Shown: positions 18,153 through 26,659 of the stretch, in pieces
How the letters are laid out: each line of letters begins with the position of its first letter
Numbering within the stretch: position 1 is the stretch's first letter
Assembly: GCF_009846885.1 (NCBI RefSeq)
Contig: NZ_WUWM01000015.1
Span: 1-64,000, forward strand
Direction: 5' to 3'
Origin: Paenibacillus puerhi
Lineage (GTDB): Bacteria; Bacillota; Bacilli; Paenibacillales; NBRC-103111
DNA length: 64,000 bases
Notes under the pieces: generated by a model
Databases searched by the model: none
Told to the model about the DNA's origin: nothing
Seen by the model: only the letters and a program-made list of their open reading frames with translations
Position numbers and translations under genes: made by a program

Positions 18153-18866
18153 ATGCCTAACGCAGCAAAGGAAGTAAAGCGGATATCCTATGAATCCCCT
18201 CAAGAAATGTACCGGAGCACCAGCGGGATTCTACTGAACAGTCGGACGGTCGTCGAGAAACAGGAGTTTGTATCGACAGGCATTCTTACTTATGCCGAAG
18301 GCGATATTCTGGAAATCGAAATATCCGACTATAAAGCGTTCGATCTGGGGGATTCCGTGAAGATGACGGTGTATTCGCCGGGAGGAGTCTATACGTTCCA
18401 GTCGACCGTTGTCGCTAAGGATCATGGCGCTCTGATGGTGATCAACCCTCCGCAGAATCAAAAACGGTTTGCCGAGAAACGTGAAAATCCGCGGGTGGAA
18501 GTGGAGCAAAGCGGACAATTGCTCGCGATCGCATACGAGAGCGGAGGCGAAGAGGAGCTCCCAGCTACCGTACCGCTCGATATTCGGAATGTCAGCGTAA
18601 GCGGGGTCGGATTCATTCTTCAGTCTGACTTAAGTCTCGCTAAACATATGACGGCGGAAGTCAAGCTGGACCTTGGCTTCGAAATGGCATGCCGTCTAGA
18701 AATCATCAGATCGGAGCCGGGAGATGCAGGTACGTATTACGGTGCCCGCTACGTAGAGATGCCGTTCGAAAAAGCGAATACCCTTCGAGCCTTTGTACTG
18801 AAAAAACAGGTCGAGCAGCATTTTAGCTCCAAGCAATCGACGAAACTGAAACGGGTATTTAAGTAA
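18153..18866 (+). CDS. PilZ-domain c-di-GMP receptor (YcgR/YpfA-like)
   Basis: The 237-residue cytosolic protein has an N-terminal YcgR-like beta domain (about residues 20-105) and a C-terminal PilZ domain. Both ligand motifs are present: Arg110-ENP-Arg114 (RxxxR) and Asn146-x-Ser148-xx-Gly151 (NxSxxG, preceded by Asp143). This layout matches flagellar-brake proteins that slow motility when c-di-GMP is high. Start is ATG 18153, nine bases after GGAGAGG. It lies behind a c-di-GMP riboswitch, so the same second messenger probably controls both its synthesis and its activity. It appears monocistronic. Confidence 0.92.
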   Translation: MPNAAKEVKRISYESPQEMYRSTSGILLNSRTVVEKQEFVSTGILTYAEGDILEIEISDYKAFDLGDSVKMTVYSPGGVYTFQSTVVAKDHGALMVINPPQNQKRFAEKRENPRVEVEQSGQLLAIAYESGGEEELPATVPLDIRNVSVSGVGFILQSDLSLAKHMTAEVKLDLGFEMACRLEIIRSEPGDAGTYYGARYVEMPFEKANTLRAFVLKKQVEQHFSSKQSTKLKRVFK

Positions 18867-18908
18867 TCGGCTGCGAAGCCGTCTTTCGCTGATATAGAGA
18901 ACAAAGAC

Positions 18909-18941
18909 AGGTGACAAACCCTCCCTCACCTGAAGGAGGGT
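18909..18941 (+). terminator. probable terminator after the PilZ gene
   Basis: ACCCTCC (18918-18924) pairs with GGAGGGT (18935-18941), followed by a weak T-rich tail. An overlapping alternative hairpin CAGGTGA (18909-18915)/TCACCTG (18926-18932) competes with it. The next promoter starts 17 bases later. Confidence 0.55.
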
Positions 18942-18957
18942 ATTTATCATGCAAAGG

Positions 18958-18987
18958 ATGACATGGAGCCTGGTTTTAGGATATAAT
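18958..18987 (+). promoter_or_regulatory. sigma-A promoter of ychF
   Basis: ATGACA at 18958-18963 and a perfect TATAAT at 18982-18987 are 18 bases apart; the ychF start lies 52 bases downstream. Confidence 0.65.
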
Positions 18988-19038
18988 ATAATGTCAGGAA
19001 TGAAATATCGTTTGAGTCTATTAAGGAGTTGTCCATAC

Positions 19039-20139
19039 ATGGGTCTTTCTTGTGGAATCGTCGGTTTGCCGAACGTCGGCAAGTCTACGCTGTTCAACGC
19101 TATTACGCAGGCTGGGGCGGAATCGGCCAATTATCCGTTTTGTACGATAGATCCGAATGTCGGCGTGGTGGAGGTGCCGGATGAGCGTCTCGCGCGCCTG
19201 GCGGAGATTGTTCAGCCGAAGAACATCGTTCCGACGGCTTTTGAGTTCGTCGATATAGCGGGACTCGTGAAGGGCGCAAGCCAAGGAGAGGGACTTGGAA
19301 ACAAGTTTCTTGCCCACATCCGTGAAGTGGATGCGATCGTTCACGTCGTTCGCTGCTTCCAGGACGAGAATATTACCCACGTATCCGGTACCGTGGATCC
19401 GATCAGCGATATCGAGACGATCAATCTGGAGCTGATCTTGGCTGACGTGGATTCGGTAGACAAGCGCATTGACCGCTCGCGTAAAAATATGAAGGGCGGC
19501 GACAAGAAGTACGCGCAGGAAGTGGAGTGTCTGGAGCGTATCAAGGAAGCGTTATATAACGACAAGCCGGCGCGCAGCGTAGAGCTGAGCGAGGATGAGC
19601 GCCTGCTTATCCGCGATCTGCACCTGCTCACGATGAAGCCGGTTCTTTATGCGGCCAATGTCAGCGAAGCGGAAGTGGCGGACACGGAAGGAAACCCTTA
19701 CGTGCAGAAGGTTCGCGAGTACGCCGCACTTGAAGGGGCGGAGGTTGTCCCGATCAGCGCGAAGGTGGAATCCGAAATCGCTGAGCTGGAAGGCGAAGAC
19801 AAGCAGATGTTCCTCGATGAGCTGGGCTTGACGGAATCGGGTCTGAACCGGCTGATTCGCGGCGCTTATAAGCTGCTTGGTTTGTATACGTATTTTACAG
19901 CTGGTGTGCAGGAGGTTCGCGCTTGGACCATCCGCAAGGGGATGAAGGCTCCTCAGGCTGCCGGCGTTATTCATACGGACTTCGAACGGGGATTCATCCG
20001 GGCCGAGGTGGTCGGGTACGAGGATCTGACCGGCTCAGGCTCGATGAATGCGGCCAAGGAGAAGGGCTTGATGAGACTCGAGGGCAAGGAGTATGTCGTA
20101 CAGGACGGCGACGTCATGCATTTCCGTTTCAACGTTTAG
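19039..20139 (+). CDS. ychF: Redox-regulated ATPase YchF (Obg-like family)
   Basis: YchF is a ribosome-associated P-loop ATPase of the Obg family that prefers ATP to GTP. The 366-residue length is typical. The Walker A motif GLPNVGKST is at residues 8-16, the switch region [10 protein letters not shown] follows, a coiled-coil arm lies in the middle, and a C-terminal TGS-like domain ends with [11 protein letters not shown]. The start is ATG 19039 behind AAGGAG; in-frame ATGs further upstream overlap the promoter and are not starts. Confidence 0.96.
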   Translation: MGLSCGIVGLPNVGKSTLFNAITQAGAESANYPFCTIDPNVGVVEVPDERLARLAEIVQPKNIVPTAFEFVDIAGLVKGASQGEGLGNKFLAHIREVDAIVHVVRCFQDENITHVSGTVDPISDIETINLELILADVDSVDKRIDRSRKNMKGGDKKYAQEVECLERIKEALYNDKPARSVELSEDERLLIRDLHLLTMKPVLYAANVSEAEVADTEGNPYVQKVREYAALEGAEVVPISAKVESEIAELEGEDKQMFLDELGLTESGLNRLIRGAYKLLGLYTYFTAGVQEVRAWTIRKGMKAPQAAGVIHTDFERGFIRAEVVGYEDLTGSGSMNAAKEKGLMRLEGKEYVVQDGDVMHFRFNV

Positions 20140-20236
20140 CCGGGCAAGCAGCCGCTTGTGCAGCGATGGGGTAGGGAAGACAAGGGCGGTCGCTTGATTC
20201 GAGATAAACGTGAGGAAACGAAAGGATGGATGACAA

Positions 20237-21316
20237 ATGCTGGACCGTTTACAGGCATTGGCGGATCGTTACGATAAGCTGAGCGAGCTTCTGTGCGACC
20301 CGGATGTAGCGGGCGACTCCAAGAAGCTTAGGGAGTATTCCAAGGAACAGTCGGACCTGCAGGAAACCTACGATACGTTCATGGAATATAAGGGCGTCAT
20401 GGAGCAATACGAAGCGGCGCGCGCCATGCAGAACGAGAAGCTGGATGACGAGATGAAGGACCTTGTGAAGATGGAGCTCGATGAGCTGTCGGAGCGCAAG
20501 GAAGCGCTCGAAGAGCGCATCAAGCTATTGATGATGCCGAAGGATCCGAATGATGACAAGAACGTCATCGTAGAGATTCGGGGGGCGGCCGGAGGCGACG
20601 AGGCAGCGCTGTTCGCGGCGGATCTTTACCGGATGTATACGAAGTTCGCGGATGCACAAGGCTGGCGTACCGAGGTGCTGGACGTGAATATGAACGATCT
20701 CGGGGGCTTTAAAGAGATTATTTTCATGATCAACGGCAAAGGCGCCTACAGCAAGCTGAAGTTCGAAAGCGGCGCACATCGCGTGCAGCGCATCCCGGCG
20801 ACGGAGTCGGGAGGCCGTATTCACACGTCGACCTCGACGGTAGGGGTTATGCCGGAGATGGAAGAATTCGATATTGAGATCCATGACAACGATATCCGTG
20901 TCGATACGTTCTGCTCCAGCGGCGCAGGCGGTCAATCCGTCAATACGACGAAATCGGCTGTGCGGGTAACGCATGTGCCGACCGGTATCGTAGCGACGTG
21001 CCAGGACGGCAAGTCGCAGAACTCCAATAAAGAAAAAGCTTTGCAGGTTCTTCGTGCCCGGATCTTCGATAAGATGCAGCAGGAAGAAATGGAGAAGTAC
21101 GGTGCGGAACGGAAGAGCAAGGTCGGGACTGGCGACCGTTCCGAACGGATTCGTACGTATAACTATCCCCAAAGCCGGGTAACGGATCACCGGATCGGAT
21201 TGACGCTTCACCGGCTCGATGCCATCCTCAATGGCGACATGGATGAAATCATCTCGGCGCTGACGATTGCAACGCAGGCCGATCAGATGGAAAAGGGAGA
21301 ATATGCCGGTGCTTGA
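20237..21316 (+). CDS. prfA: Peptide chain release factor 1
   Basis: RF1 recognises UAA and UAG stop codons and triggers peptide release. The 359-residue protein has the GGQ motif at Gly231-Gly232-Gln233 and the stop-codon recognition tripeptide Pro187-Ala-Thr189 (PxT, as in RF1 rather than the SPF of RF2). The C-terminus extends across the beginning of the prmC reading frame, whose product methylates this very Gln233. Gene order prfA-prmC-spoIIR follows B. subtilis. Confidence 0.97.
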   Translation: MLDRLQALADRYDKLSELLCDPDVAGDSKKLREYSKEQSDLQETYDTFMEYKGVMEQYEAARAMQNEKLDDEMKDLVKMELDELSERKEALEERIKLLMMPKDPNDDKNVIVEIRGAAGGDEAALFAADLYRMYTKFADAQGWRTEVLDVNMNDLGGFKEIIFMINGKGAYSKLKFESGAHRVQRIPATESGGRIHTSTSTVGVMPEMEEFDIEIHDNDIRVDTFCSSGAGGQSVNTTKSAVRVTHVPTGIVATCQDGKSQNSNKEKALQVLRARIFDKMQQEEMEKYGAERKSKVGTGDRSERIRTYNYPQSRVTDHRIGLTLHRLDAILNGDMDEIISALTIATQADQMEKGEYAGA

Positions 21317-21332
21317 GCGTGAGGAACGGCGC

Positions 21333-22259
21333 ATGACAATCAGAGAAGCCTACGCGGAGGCTTCTTCTTTTTTGCAGCGGAGCGGTGTGCGCGAGCCCCA
21401 GGCCAATGCGGAGCGGCTGCTGGAGCATGTGCTGGGCGAATCGCGGAGCGGTATGCTGCTGCGCTGGGCCGAGCCTTTTCCTGCGGAACAGGAGGCCGAG
21501 TGGCATAGACTGCTCGCGCGCAAGGCCGGGGGGGAGCCGGTACAGTATATCATCGGCGAGCAGGAATTTTACGGCCTGCCGTTTCTGGTCGGACCCGCGG
21601 TGCTGATTCCGCGGCCGGAGACGGAGCTGCTCGTGGAGGAGGTCATTCGCCTCGGACGGTTGTTCTGGCCGGAAGGCGGTGTCAGGGCGATAGAGGCGGA
21701 AGCCTCTCCGGCAGGCGAGCCTTCAAGGAATGCCGCAGGCAGTCCTGTCGTGTGCGACGTCGGGACGGGCAGCGGCGCAATCGCCGTCACGCTGGCTTCG
21801 CAGTGCCCGTTGTGGCGGGTGCTGGCATCGGATCTTTCCGCCGAGGCGCTGGAGATGGCTCGGCGCAACGCAGAGCGTCTTGGAGCTGCAAGCCGTATCG
21901 ACTGGGCACAAGGCGATTTGTTGCAGCCTTGGATCGAGTCGGGTGAGCTTATTGACATACTGGTTTCGAACCCTCCCTATATTCCGGAGGAGGACGAAGC
22001 GGGGCTTCAGGCGGAGGTTCGCCTGTTCGAACCGCGTACCGCTTTATACGGGGGAACGGACGGACTCGTTCTGTATCGAAGGATGGTAGCGCAGCTGGCC
22101 GAGCTCCCAGGGCTTCCCCGGATCGTCGCTTTCGAAGTGGGGATGGGGCAGGCGGATGCCGTCAGCGGCTTGCTTCGGCAAGCGGCAGAATGGGATGAGG
22201 TACGGGTGATCCGAGATCTGGGCGGCATCGATCGGCATGTGGTAGCCTCGCGCGCCTAA
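21333..22259 (+). CDS. prmC: Release factor glutamine methyltransferase
   Basis: PrmC (HemK) methylates the glutamine of the GGQ motif in RF1 and RF2 using S-adenosylmethionine. The N-terminal helical domain (TIREAYAEASSFLQRSGV) is followed by the SAM-binding GTGSGAIAV motif and the catalytic Asn213-Pro-Pro-Tyr216. I chose ATG 21333, seven bases after TGAGGA, because the family normally begins at this helix; an ATG at 21303 inside the end of prfA is also possible. A Gly/Ala/Pro-rich insertion (about residues 113-136) lies between conserved blocks. Confidence 0.95.
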   Translation: MTIREAYAEASSFLQRSGVREPQANAERLLEHVLGESRSGMLLRWAEPFPAEQEAEWHRLLARKAGGEPVQYIIGEQEFYGLPFLVGPAVLIPRPETELLVEEVIRLGRLFWPEGGVRAIEAEASPAGEPSRNAAGSPVVCDVGTGSGAIAVTLASQCPLWRVLASDLSAEALEMARRNAERLGAASRIDWAQGDLLQPWIESGELIDILVSNPPYIPEEDEAGLQAEVRLFEPRTALYGGTDGLVLYRRMVAQLAELPGLPRIVAFEVGMGQADAVSGLLRQAAEWDEVRVIRDLGGIDRHVVASRA

Positions 22260-22287
22260 ATCATTGGCGGCGGCCTTGCCAGACCAC

Positions 22288-22316
22288 GTATAACTCTCTT
22301 ATTTTCGGACACAATG
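22288..22316 (+). promoter_or_regulatory. sigma-F-type promoter of spoIIR
   Basis: GTATA at 22288-22292 (consensus GYATA) and GGACACAATG at 22307-22316 (matches GGNNANANTR at every fixed position) are separated by 14 bases. spoIIR is a known sigma-F gene of the forespore. The start codon lies 75 bases downstream. Confidence 0.65.
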
Positions 22317-22390
22317 AGAACTAGAGTCGCTAGAATGCAAGATTTGCCTGGCGGCGAACGTACTCAGGGTTCGAGGGGGCTGCGATCGAT

Positions 22391-23269
22391 ATGGTCAAAC
22401 GTTTTGGTTGGAAAAGGTATGCATACTTAGGGTTCGCACTGTTGATGCTGCTTGTCTCCTGGGAATCCAGCCGAGCCAATGCGATGCTGTTTGCCGGCGA
22501 GGCGCGAGCGGACTCGGCAAGCGGGATTCCGGCAGAGTCGATCCGGCTGCGTATCTTGGCCAATTCCGATACGGCCGCCGATCAATGGATCAAGCGCGAG
22601 GTCCGAGATGCGATCATTGAGCAAATGAATGGCTGGGTCACCGCTCCGGATGGCATCGAGGCGGCCCGTGCCGTCGTTCGCCAGCATCTGCCCGAGCTGG
22701 AGGCGACTGTGGGCCAGACGCTTCGGGAGCATGGCTTCGACTATGCCTATACGGTGGAGCTGGGCATAGTCCCGTTCCCGACGAAGATGTACGGCAATCA
22801 AGTGTATCCGGCCGGGGATTACGAGGCGTTGCGGGTTTCGATCGGAGCTGCCGAAGGACAGAATTGGTGGTGCGTCCTGTTTCCTCCCCTTTGTTTCGTA
22901 GATTCGGAAATGGTTGTAAAAAAGAAGAATAAGGCCGAGGCCGCTTCGCCGGAGGAAGAAGAACGGACGGAGAAGGACGGGTCTTCCTCTTCCGATAAGA
23001 AGCAAGCAGAAGCCCCTGCCAAGAAGATGGCTGTAGCTAAGGACAACACTAAGACGGCAAAAGCGGAAGGCAGCGCCGTAAAAGCGGCTTCGGGAACCGA
23101 GAAGTCGGGTAAGAACAACGTGCAAGCCGATATCGTTAAAGCTGGTGGTGTAGCTTCAGCTGATGAACCGGGAGCCGCCAAGAAGGTCCAGGCCGAGAGC
23201 CCGGAGAAGCCGGAGGTCCGCTTCTTCCTCTGGGAGCTGATCACGCAGGTTGTCTCATGGTTTGCTTAG
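22391..23269 (+). CDS. spoIIR: Stage II sporulation protein R
   Basis: SpoIIR is made in the forespore and secreted into the intermembrane space, where it triggers SpoIIGA to process pro-sigma-E in the mother cell. An N-terminal signal/anchor helix (residues about 10-30) is followed by the conserved block starting RLRILANSDTAADQWIKREVRD and a Trp/Cys-rich motif WWCVLFPPLCFVD. The protein is 292 residues, longer than the usual 200-230, because a Lys/Ala/Glu-rich charged stretch (residues about 176-268) lies between the conserved part and the C-terminal VRFFLWELI. A sigma-F-type promoter stands upstream. Confidence 0.93.
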   Translation: MVKRFGWKRYAYLGFALLMLLVSWESSRANAMLFAGEARADSASGIPAESIRLRILANSDTAADQWIKREVRDAIIEQMNGWVTAPDGIEAARAVVRQHLPELEATVGQTLREHGFDYAYTVELGIVPFPTKMYGNQVYPAGDYEALRVSIGAAEGQNWWCVLFPPLCFVDSEMVVKKKNKAEAASPEEEERTEKDGSSSSDKKQAEAPAKKMAVAKDNTKTAKAEGSAVKAASGTEKSGKNNVQADIVKAGGVASADEPGAAKKVQAESPEKPEVRFFLWELITQVVSWFA

Positions 23270-23422
23270 GAGGCTGGACATGGGAAGTGCATGGCGAGAT
23301 CGGGCTGACCTTCCCAAGATAAAATAAGAATTGCCGAACATGATTAGGTCGGAAAACCAGAGGGTTATGCGGACCGGCTGTACCGGGACGGCCGCTCGCT
23401 CTGGCAGGAAAGGAAGAACCGC

Positions 23423-24526
23423 ATGGGGGAAATGCATACGAATATATGGCGCGTGGATGCCGAGCATCCGATGCCGGAAGATCTTCAGGAAGCGGCGGAG
23501 GGCCTGCGACGCGGCGACACGATTGCCTTTCCGACCGAAACCGTCTACGGCCTCGGCGCCGATGCGCGAAACACCGAAGCGGTAGCCGCCGTGTTTACGG
23601 CTAAGGGCCGACCGTCCGATAATCCGCTTATCGTCCATATCGCCGACAGGTCTCAGTTGTCGGAGCTGACCGCTCCGCCGGAGGAGGCCGTTTCGCGTCT
23701 GATGGATGCTTTCTGGCCGGGGCCCCTGACCCTCGTACTGCCAGTGCGTCAAGGCGCTCTGTCCCCGCTCGTGACCGCAGGTTTGCCGACCGTCGGCATC
23801 CGGATACCGGACCATCCGGTCGCCCGGTCGCTGATCGCTGCGGCGGGCTGCCCGGTGGCTGCTCCGAGCGCGAACCGCTCCGGCCGCCCGAGCCCGACGG
23901 AGGCTGCCCATGTACTGGGCGATCTCGCAGGGCGGATCGCCGGCGTGGTCGACGGCGGCCCCGCCGGCGTCGGGCTGGAATCGACCGTGGTCGAGCTGCG
24001 CGGCGACACGCTGTACGTGCTGCGCCCCGGCGGCGTCACCGGGGCCGAGCTGCGCCGCGCGCTGCCTGCGGGCGTGCGGGTGCAGGATGCGGTGGAAGCG
24101 CCCACCGCCACAGAGACGCCGCGGGCGCCGGGCATGAAATATGCCCACTACGCCCCGCGGGGCAGCCTTACGATCGTGCTGGGCGCCGATCGGGCCGCTG
24201 TGCTCGCGTATATGCGCCGCGAGCTGGAGATGGCACGCGCCCGCGGCGAGCGGACGGGCGCGCTTCTCTTCGGCGCAGCCGGGGGCCGGCAGGCTGCGGA
24301 GGAGCAGGCAGCCGGCATGCTGGCCGCGGCTGCAGATCATATCGCGCGCTGCGGCAGCCAGGGCGACCTCAGCTCGGCGGCGCGCGAGCTTTACGGGGCG
24401 CTTCGCTCGTTCGACGAAGCGGAGGCCGCGTTCATCGTCGCAGAAGGCTGCGGCGAGGAGGGGATCGGCGCGGCGATCATGAATCGCCTGCGCAAGGCTG
24501 CGGCCGGGCGCGTCGTTACCTTGTAG
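23423..24526 (+). CDS. ywlC: Threonylcarbamoyl-AMP synthase (Sua5/YwlC)
   Basis: This enzyme makes threonylcarbamoyl-AMP from threonine, bicarbonate and ATP, the first step toward t6A at position 37 of ANN-decoding tRNAs. The YrdC domain (residues about 15-210) carries the KGR motif Lys61-Gly-Arg63-PSDNPL and SANRSG. A linker and a C-terminal Sua5 domain (residues about 250-350) make it the long form of 367 residues. The second half of the gene is extremely GC-rich compared with its neighbours. Position between spoIIR and mntP matches B. subtilis ywlC. Confidence 0.94.
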   Translation: MGEMHTNIWRVDAEHPMPEDLQEAAEGLRRGDTIAFPTETVYGLGADARNTEAVAAVFTAKGRPSDNPLIVHIADRSQLSELTAPPEEAVSRLMDAFWPGPLTLVLPVRQGALSPLVTAGLPTVGIRIPDHPVARSLIAAAGCPVAAPSANRSGRPSPTEAAHVLGDLAGRIAGVVDGGPAGVGLESTVVELRGDTLYVLRPGGVTGAELRRALPAGVRVQDAVEAPTATETPRAPGMKYAHYAPRGSLTIVLGADRAAVLAYMRRELEMARARGERTGALLFGAAGGRQAAEEQAAGMLAAAADHIARCGSQGDLSSAARELYGALRSFDEAEAAFIVAEGCGEEGIGAAIMNRLRKAAAGRVVTL

Positions 24527-24652
24527 CGCCTGTCAGACCCCGGCCTCGTCCTTCTCGCCTGCTCTCCTGCTCGGGAGTGCTTGCAGCTAGAGACATGTTT
24601 CTATCTTGTCCCGCATAGGTTGGTTAAGAGTGGGACAGGGAGGTAGAGAGGC

Positions 24653-25216
24653 ATGGATGGAGCGGGGCCGATGATGTGGGGGCAGGTGATTTCGATCGGG
24701 CTGCTGGCCCTGGCTCTCGGATTGGATGCTATGTCGCTCGGTCTTGGCATGGGGATGAGAGGCATCCGCAAGCTCGATATTTTGAAGATCAGCTTGATCA
24801 TCGCTTTGTTTCATGGCGCGATGCCGCTTGCGGGCATTTGGATCGGTGGATATATCAGCCTGCTGCTGGGGAAAGTAGCGACGATCTGTGGAGGAATATT
24901 GCTATTGCTGCTCGGCGGACATATGGTATATGCGACGCTACGGAAGACGGAAACCGGCGGATACGACCATCGTTCCTTATGGGGGATGCTGCTGTTCGCC
25001 TTCAGCGTCAGCGTCGATTCTTTCTCGGTAGGCGTATCGCTAGGCATGTTCGCAGGCGATGTGTGGCTGACGGTTCTGCTGTTTGGGGCGGCGGGAGGCC
25101 TCATGTCGGTAATCGGCTTGCTGCTAGGACGGCGTGTAGGCAGTTGGATCGGAGAATATGGAGAGGCGCTCGGCGGTGTCATTCTGGTTGCCTTTGGCCT
25201 TCATTTTTTGTTATAG
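24653..25216 (+). CDS. mntP: Manganese efflux pump MntP
   Basis: MntP is a six-helix inner-membrane exporter of Mn2+. The 187-residue protein shows the internal pseudo-repeat of the family, with conserved Asp25 in LGLDAMSLGLGMG and Asp122 in SVDSFSVGVSLG. GGGAGG lies ahead of the ATG. It corresponds to B. subtilis ywlD in the same neighbourhood. I saw no yybP-ykoY manganese riboswitch in the 126 bases upstream. Confidence 0.93.
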   Translation: MDGAGPMMWGQVISIGLLALALGLDAMSLGLGMGMRGIRKLDILKISLIIALFHGAMPLAGIWIGGYISLLLGKVATICGGILLLLLGGHMVYATLRKTETGGYDHRSLWGMLLFAFSVSVDSFSVGVSLGMFAGDVWLTVLLFGAAGGLMSVIGLLLGRRVGSWIGEYGEALGGVILVAFGLHFLL

Positions 25217-25302
25217 AGCGGACAGCACACCATATTTGCTCCAGATTTGAGGTAAAATAGAAGCAGGATCGAATTTCTGTGTAATGAAAGCGGGGAGAGA
25301 CG

Positions 25303-25899
25303 ATGAAACGGATTTTGTTCGTGTGTACAGGCAATACTTGCCGCAGTCCCATGGCCGAAGGCATGATGCGCAGCATTGCAGACCGGATCGGTCTGACGGG
25401 TCTTGAGGTACGCTCGGCCGGTGTAGCGGCCTATCAAGGAACGCCGATATCGGATCATGCCGCCTCCGTGCTCCAGGATAAAGGCTGCCAGCCCTCTGCC
25501 GGCTCCAATCTGCTGTCGCAGCATCTGATCGAGTGGTCGGACCTTGTGCTGACCATGACTTCGAGCCATAAACGACATACGATTCAGCTGTATCCCGCTG
25601 CGGTGGACAAAGTATATACCCTCAAGGAATACGTCAATGCCGATCCGGAGGGAGAGCAGCGGCTTGCCGAAATGGAAAGTCTGCTCAGCGAGCTGCAGCT
25701 TAAGCAGGCGCTTGGAGAGCCGGTATCCGACGAGGAACGCCGCCGCTTGTCTACCTTGCAGCAGCAGCAGGCTTCCCCCGACATCGCCGATCCGTACGGC
25801 GGTTCGATCCGGCAGTACCAGAGCTGCGCGGAGGAGATTGAGCGCTGCCTGCTTCTGCTGGCGGACAAGCTGAAGCACGGGACGGAACATCTGGGATGA
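25303..25899 (+). CDS. ywlE: Protein-arginine-phosphatase YwlE (low-molecular-weight phosphatase family)
   Basis: The phosphatase loop Cys8-TGNTC-Arg14 is intact and the general acid is Asp163 in ADPYGGS. Thr12 in the loop (CTGNTCR) is the residue that distinguishes arginine phosphatases from tyrosine phosphatases, which have Ile there, so the likely substrate is phospho-arginine made by McsB. The protein is 198 residues against about 150 in B. subtilis: an extra Glu/Gln/Leu-rich segment of roughly 40-45 residues (about 110-155) precedes the Asp loop. It follows mntP, as in B. subtilis. Confidence 0.92.
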   Translation: MKRILFVCTGNTCRSPMAEGMMRSIADRIGLTGLEVRSAGVAAYQGTPISDHAASVLQDKGCQPSAGSNLLSQHLIEWSDLVLTMTSSHKRHTIQLYPAAVDKVYTLKEYVNADPEGEQRLAEMESLLSELQLKQALGEPVSDEERRRLSTLQQQQASPDIADPYGGSIRQYQSCAEEIERCLLLLADKLKHGTEHLG

Positions 25900-25936
25900 C
25901 CGGCGCGCGGGTGCGGGTATAGCGGAAAACTGGGGC

Positions 25937-25965
25937 TTTACACGTATCATAGAATCGGATATGAT
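25937..25965 (+). promoter_or_regulatory. sigma-A promoter of the rpiB-ywlG-glyA unit
   Basis: TTTACA at 25937-25942 and TATGAT at 25960-25965 are separated by exactly 17 bases. The start site would be near 25972, about ten bases before the ZTP aptamer. Confidence 0.75.
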
Positions 25966-25980
25966 GAGCTTAATGAACAA

Positions 25981-26100
25981 GACCCGATGTAACTGGCGAC
26001 AAGTGGAACCAACCACAATGGAGCATCGGGACATACGGCCGGTCGCCTGGGCAAAGAGCAGCATTTCGCGGAGTCTTTCGCGTGTGTCATGCTCTTTTTT
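25981..26100 (+). promoter_or_regulatory. ZTP (pfl) riboswitch with terminator
   Basis: The aptamer has all pfl-motif parts: P1 CCCGATG/CATCGGG (25983-25989 and 26024-26030), ACTGGCGAC, the P2 hairpin GTGG-AACCAA-CCAC, GGAGC, and the 3' element TCGCCTGGGCA (26043-26053), whose CGCC can form the pseudoknot with GGCG. A terminator follows: AAGAGCA (26054-26060) with TGCTCTT (26090-26096) and T residues to 26100. The motif senses the folate-stress signal ZMP/ZTP and normally raises expression of one-carbon genes. Here the third downstream gene is glyA. Confidence 0.9.
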
Positions 26101-26165
26101 CGTTTTTTGCCGTCGCGGTTTTAGGTTATAATGAAATCGACAATAGCGAGGAGGCGAAAGAAATT

Positions 26166-26624
26166 ATGAAAATAGCAATGGGTGCAGATCATGCGGGATA
26201 TCGGCTGAAGGACGAGCTGAAGCCATTCATCGAATCGCTCGGTCATGAGGTTGTGGACTATGGCTGCAGCTGTACGGATTCCGTCGACTATCCGGATTAT
26301 GCCCTGAAGGTCTGTGAAGAGGTTGTCTCCGGCGGGGCCGACAAAGGGATCCTCATCTGCGGAACGGGGATCGGGATGACGATCGCAGCGAACAAGGTTC
26401 CGGGCATTCGCTGTGCGCTCGTGCACGACTTGTTCTCGGCTAAAGCGACGCGTGAGCATAACGATTCGAATGTGCTGTCGCTGGGCGAGCGTGTCGTGGG
26501 ACCGGGAGTTGCCCAGGAGATTGTGAAAATCTGGCTGGAAACCGAATTTTCGAATGGAGAGCGGCACCTTAACCGTGTTGGTAAAGTGAAGGCGCTTGAA
26601 GATAAATACGCGATTCATCCGTAA
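26166..26624 (+). CDS. rpiB: Ribose-5-phosphate isomerase B
   Basis: RpiB interconverts ribose 5-phosphate and ribulose 5-phosphate. The 152-residue protein starts MKIAMGADHAGY with Asp8-His9, and has the active-site Cys65 in CGTGIGM with Thr67, and the HDLFSA/REHNDSN motifs. GAGGAGG precedes the ATG by about ten bases. It is the first gene behind the ZTP riboswitch and runs with ywlG and glyA. Supply of ribose 5-phosphate for purine synthesis fits a ZTP-responsive unit. Confidence 0.95.
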   Translation: MKIAMGADHAGYRLKDELKPFIESLGHEVVDYGCSCTDSVDYPDYALKVCEEVVSGGADKGILICGTGIGMTIAANKVPGIRCALVHDLFSAKATREHNDSNVLSLGERVVGPGVAQEIVKIWLETEFSNGERHLNRVGKVKALEDKYAIHP

Positions 26625-26659
26625 CGGGCCGCAAGCGGCTAAGTGAAGGAGGAGAGCCT

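Noticed and set aside
18909-18941. Competing hairpins as an attenuator of ychF
   Set aside because: They lie upstream of the ychF promoter at 18958-18987, so they more likely form the PilZ gene terminator.
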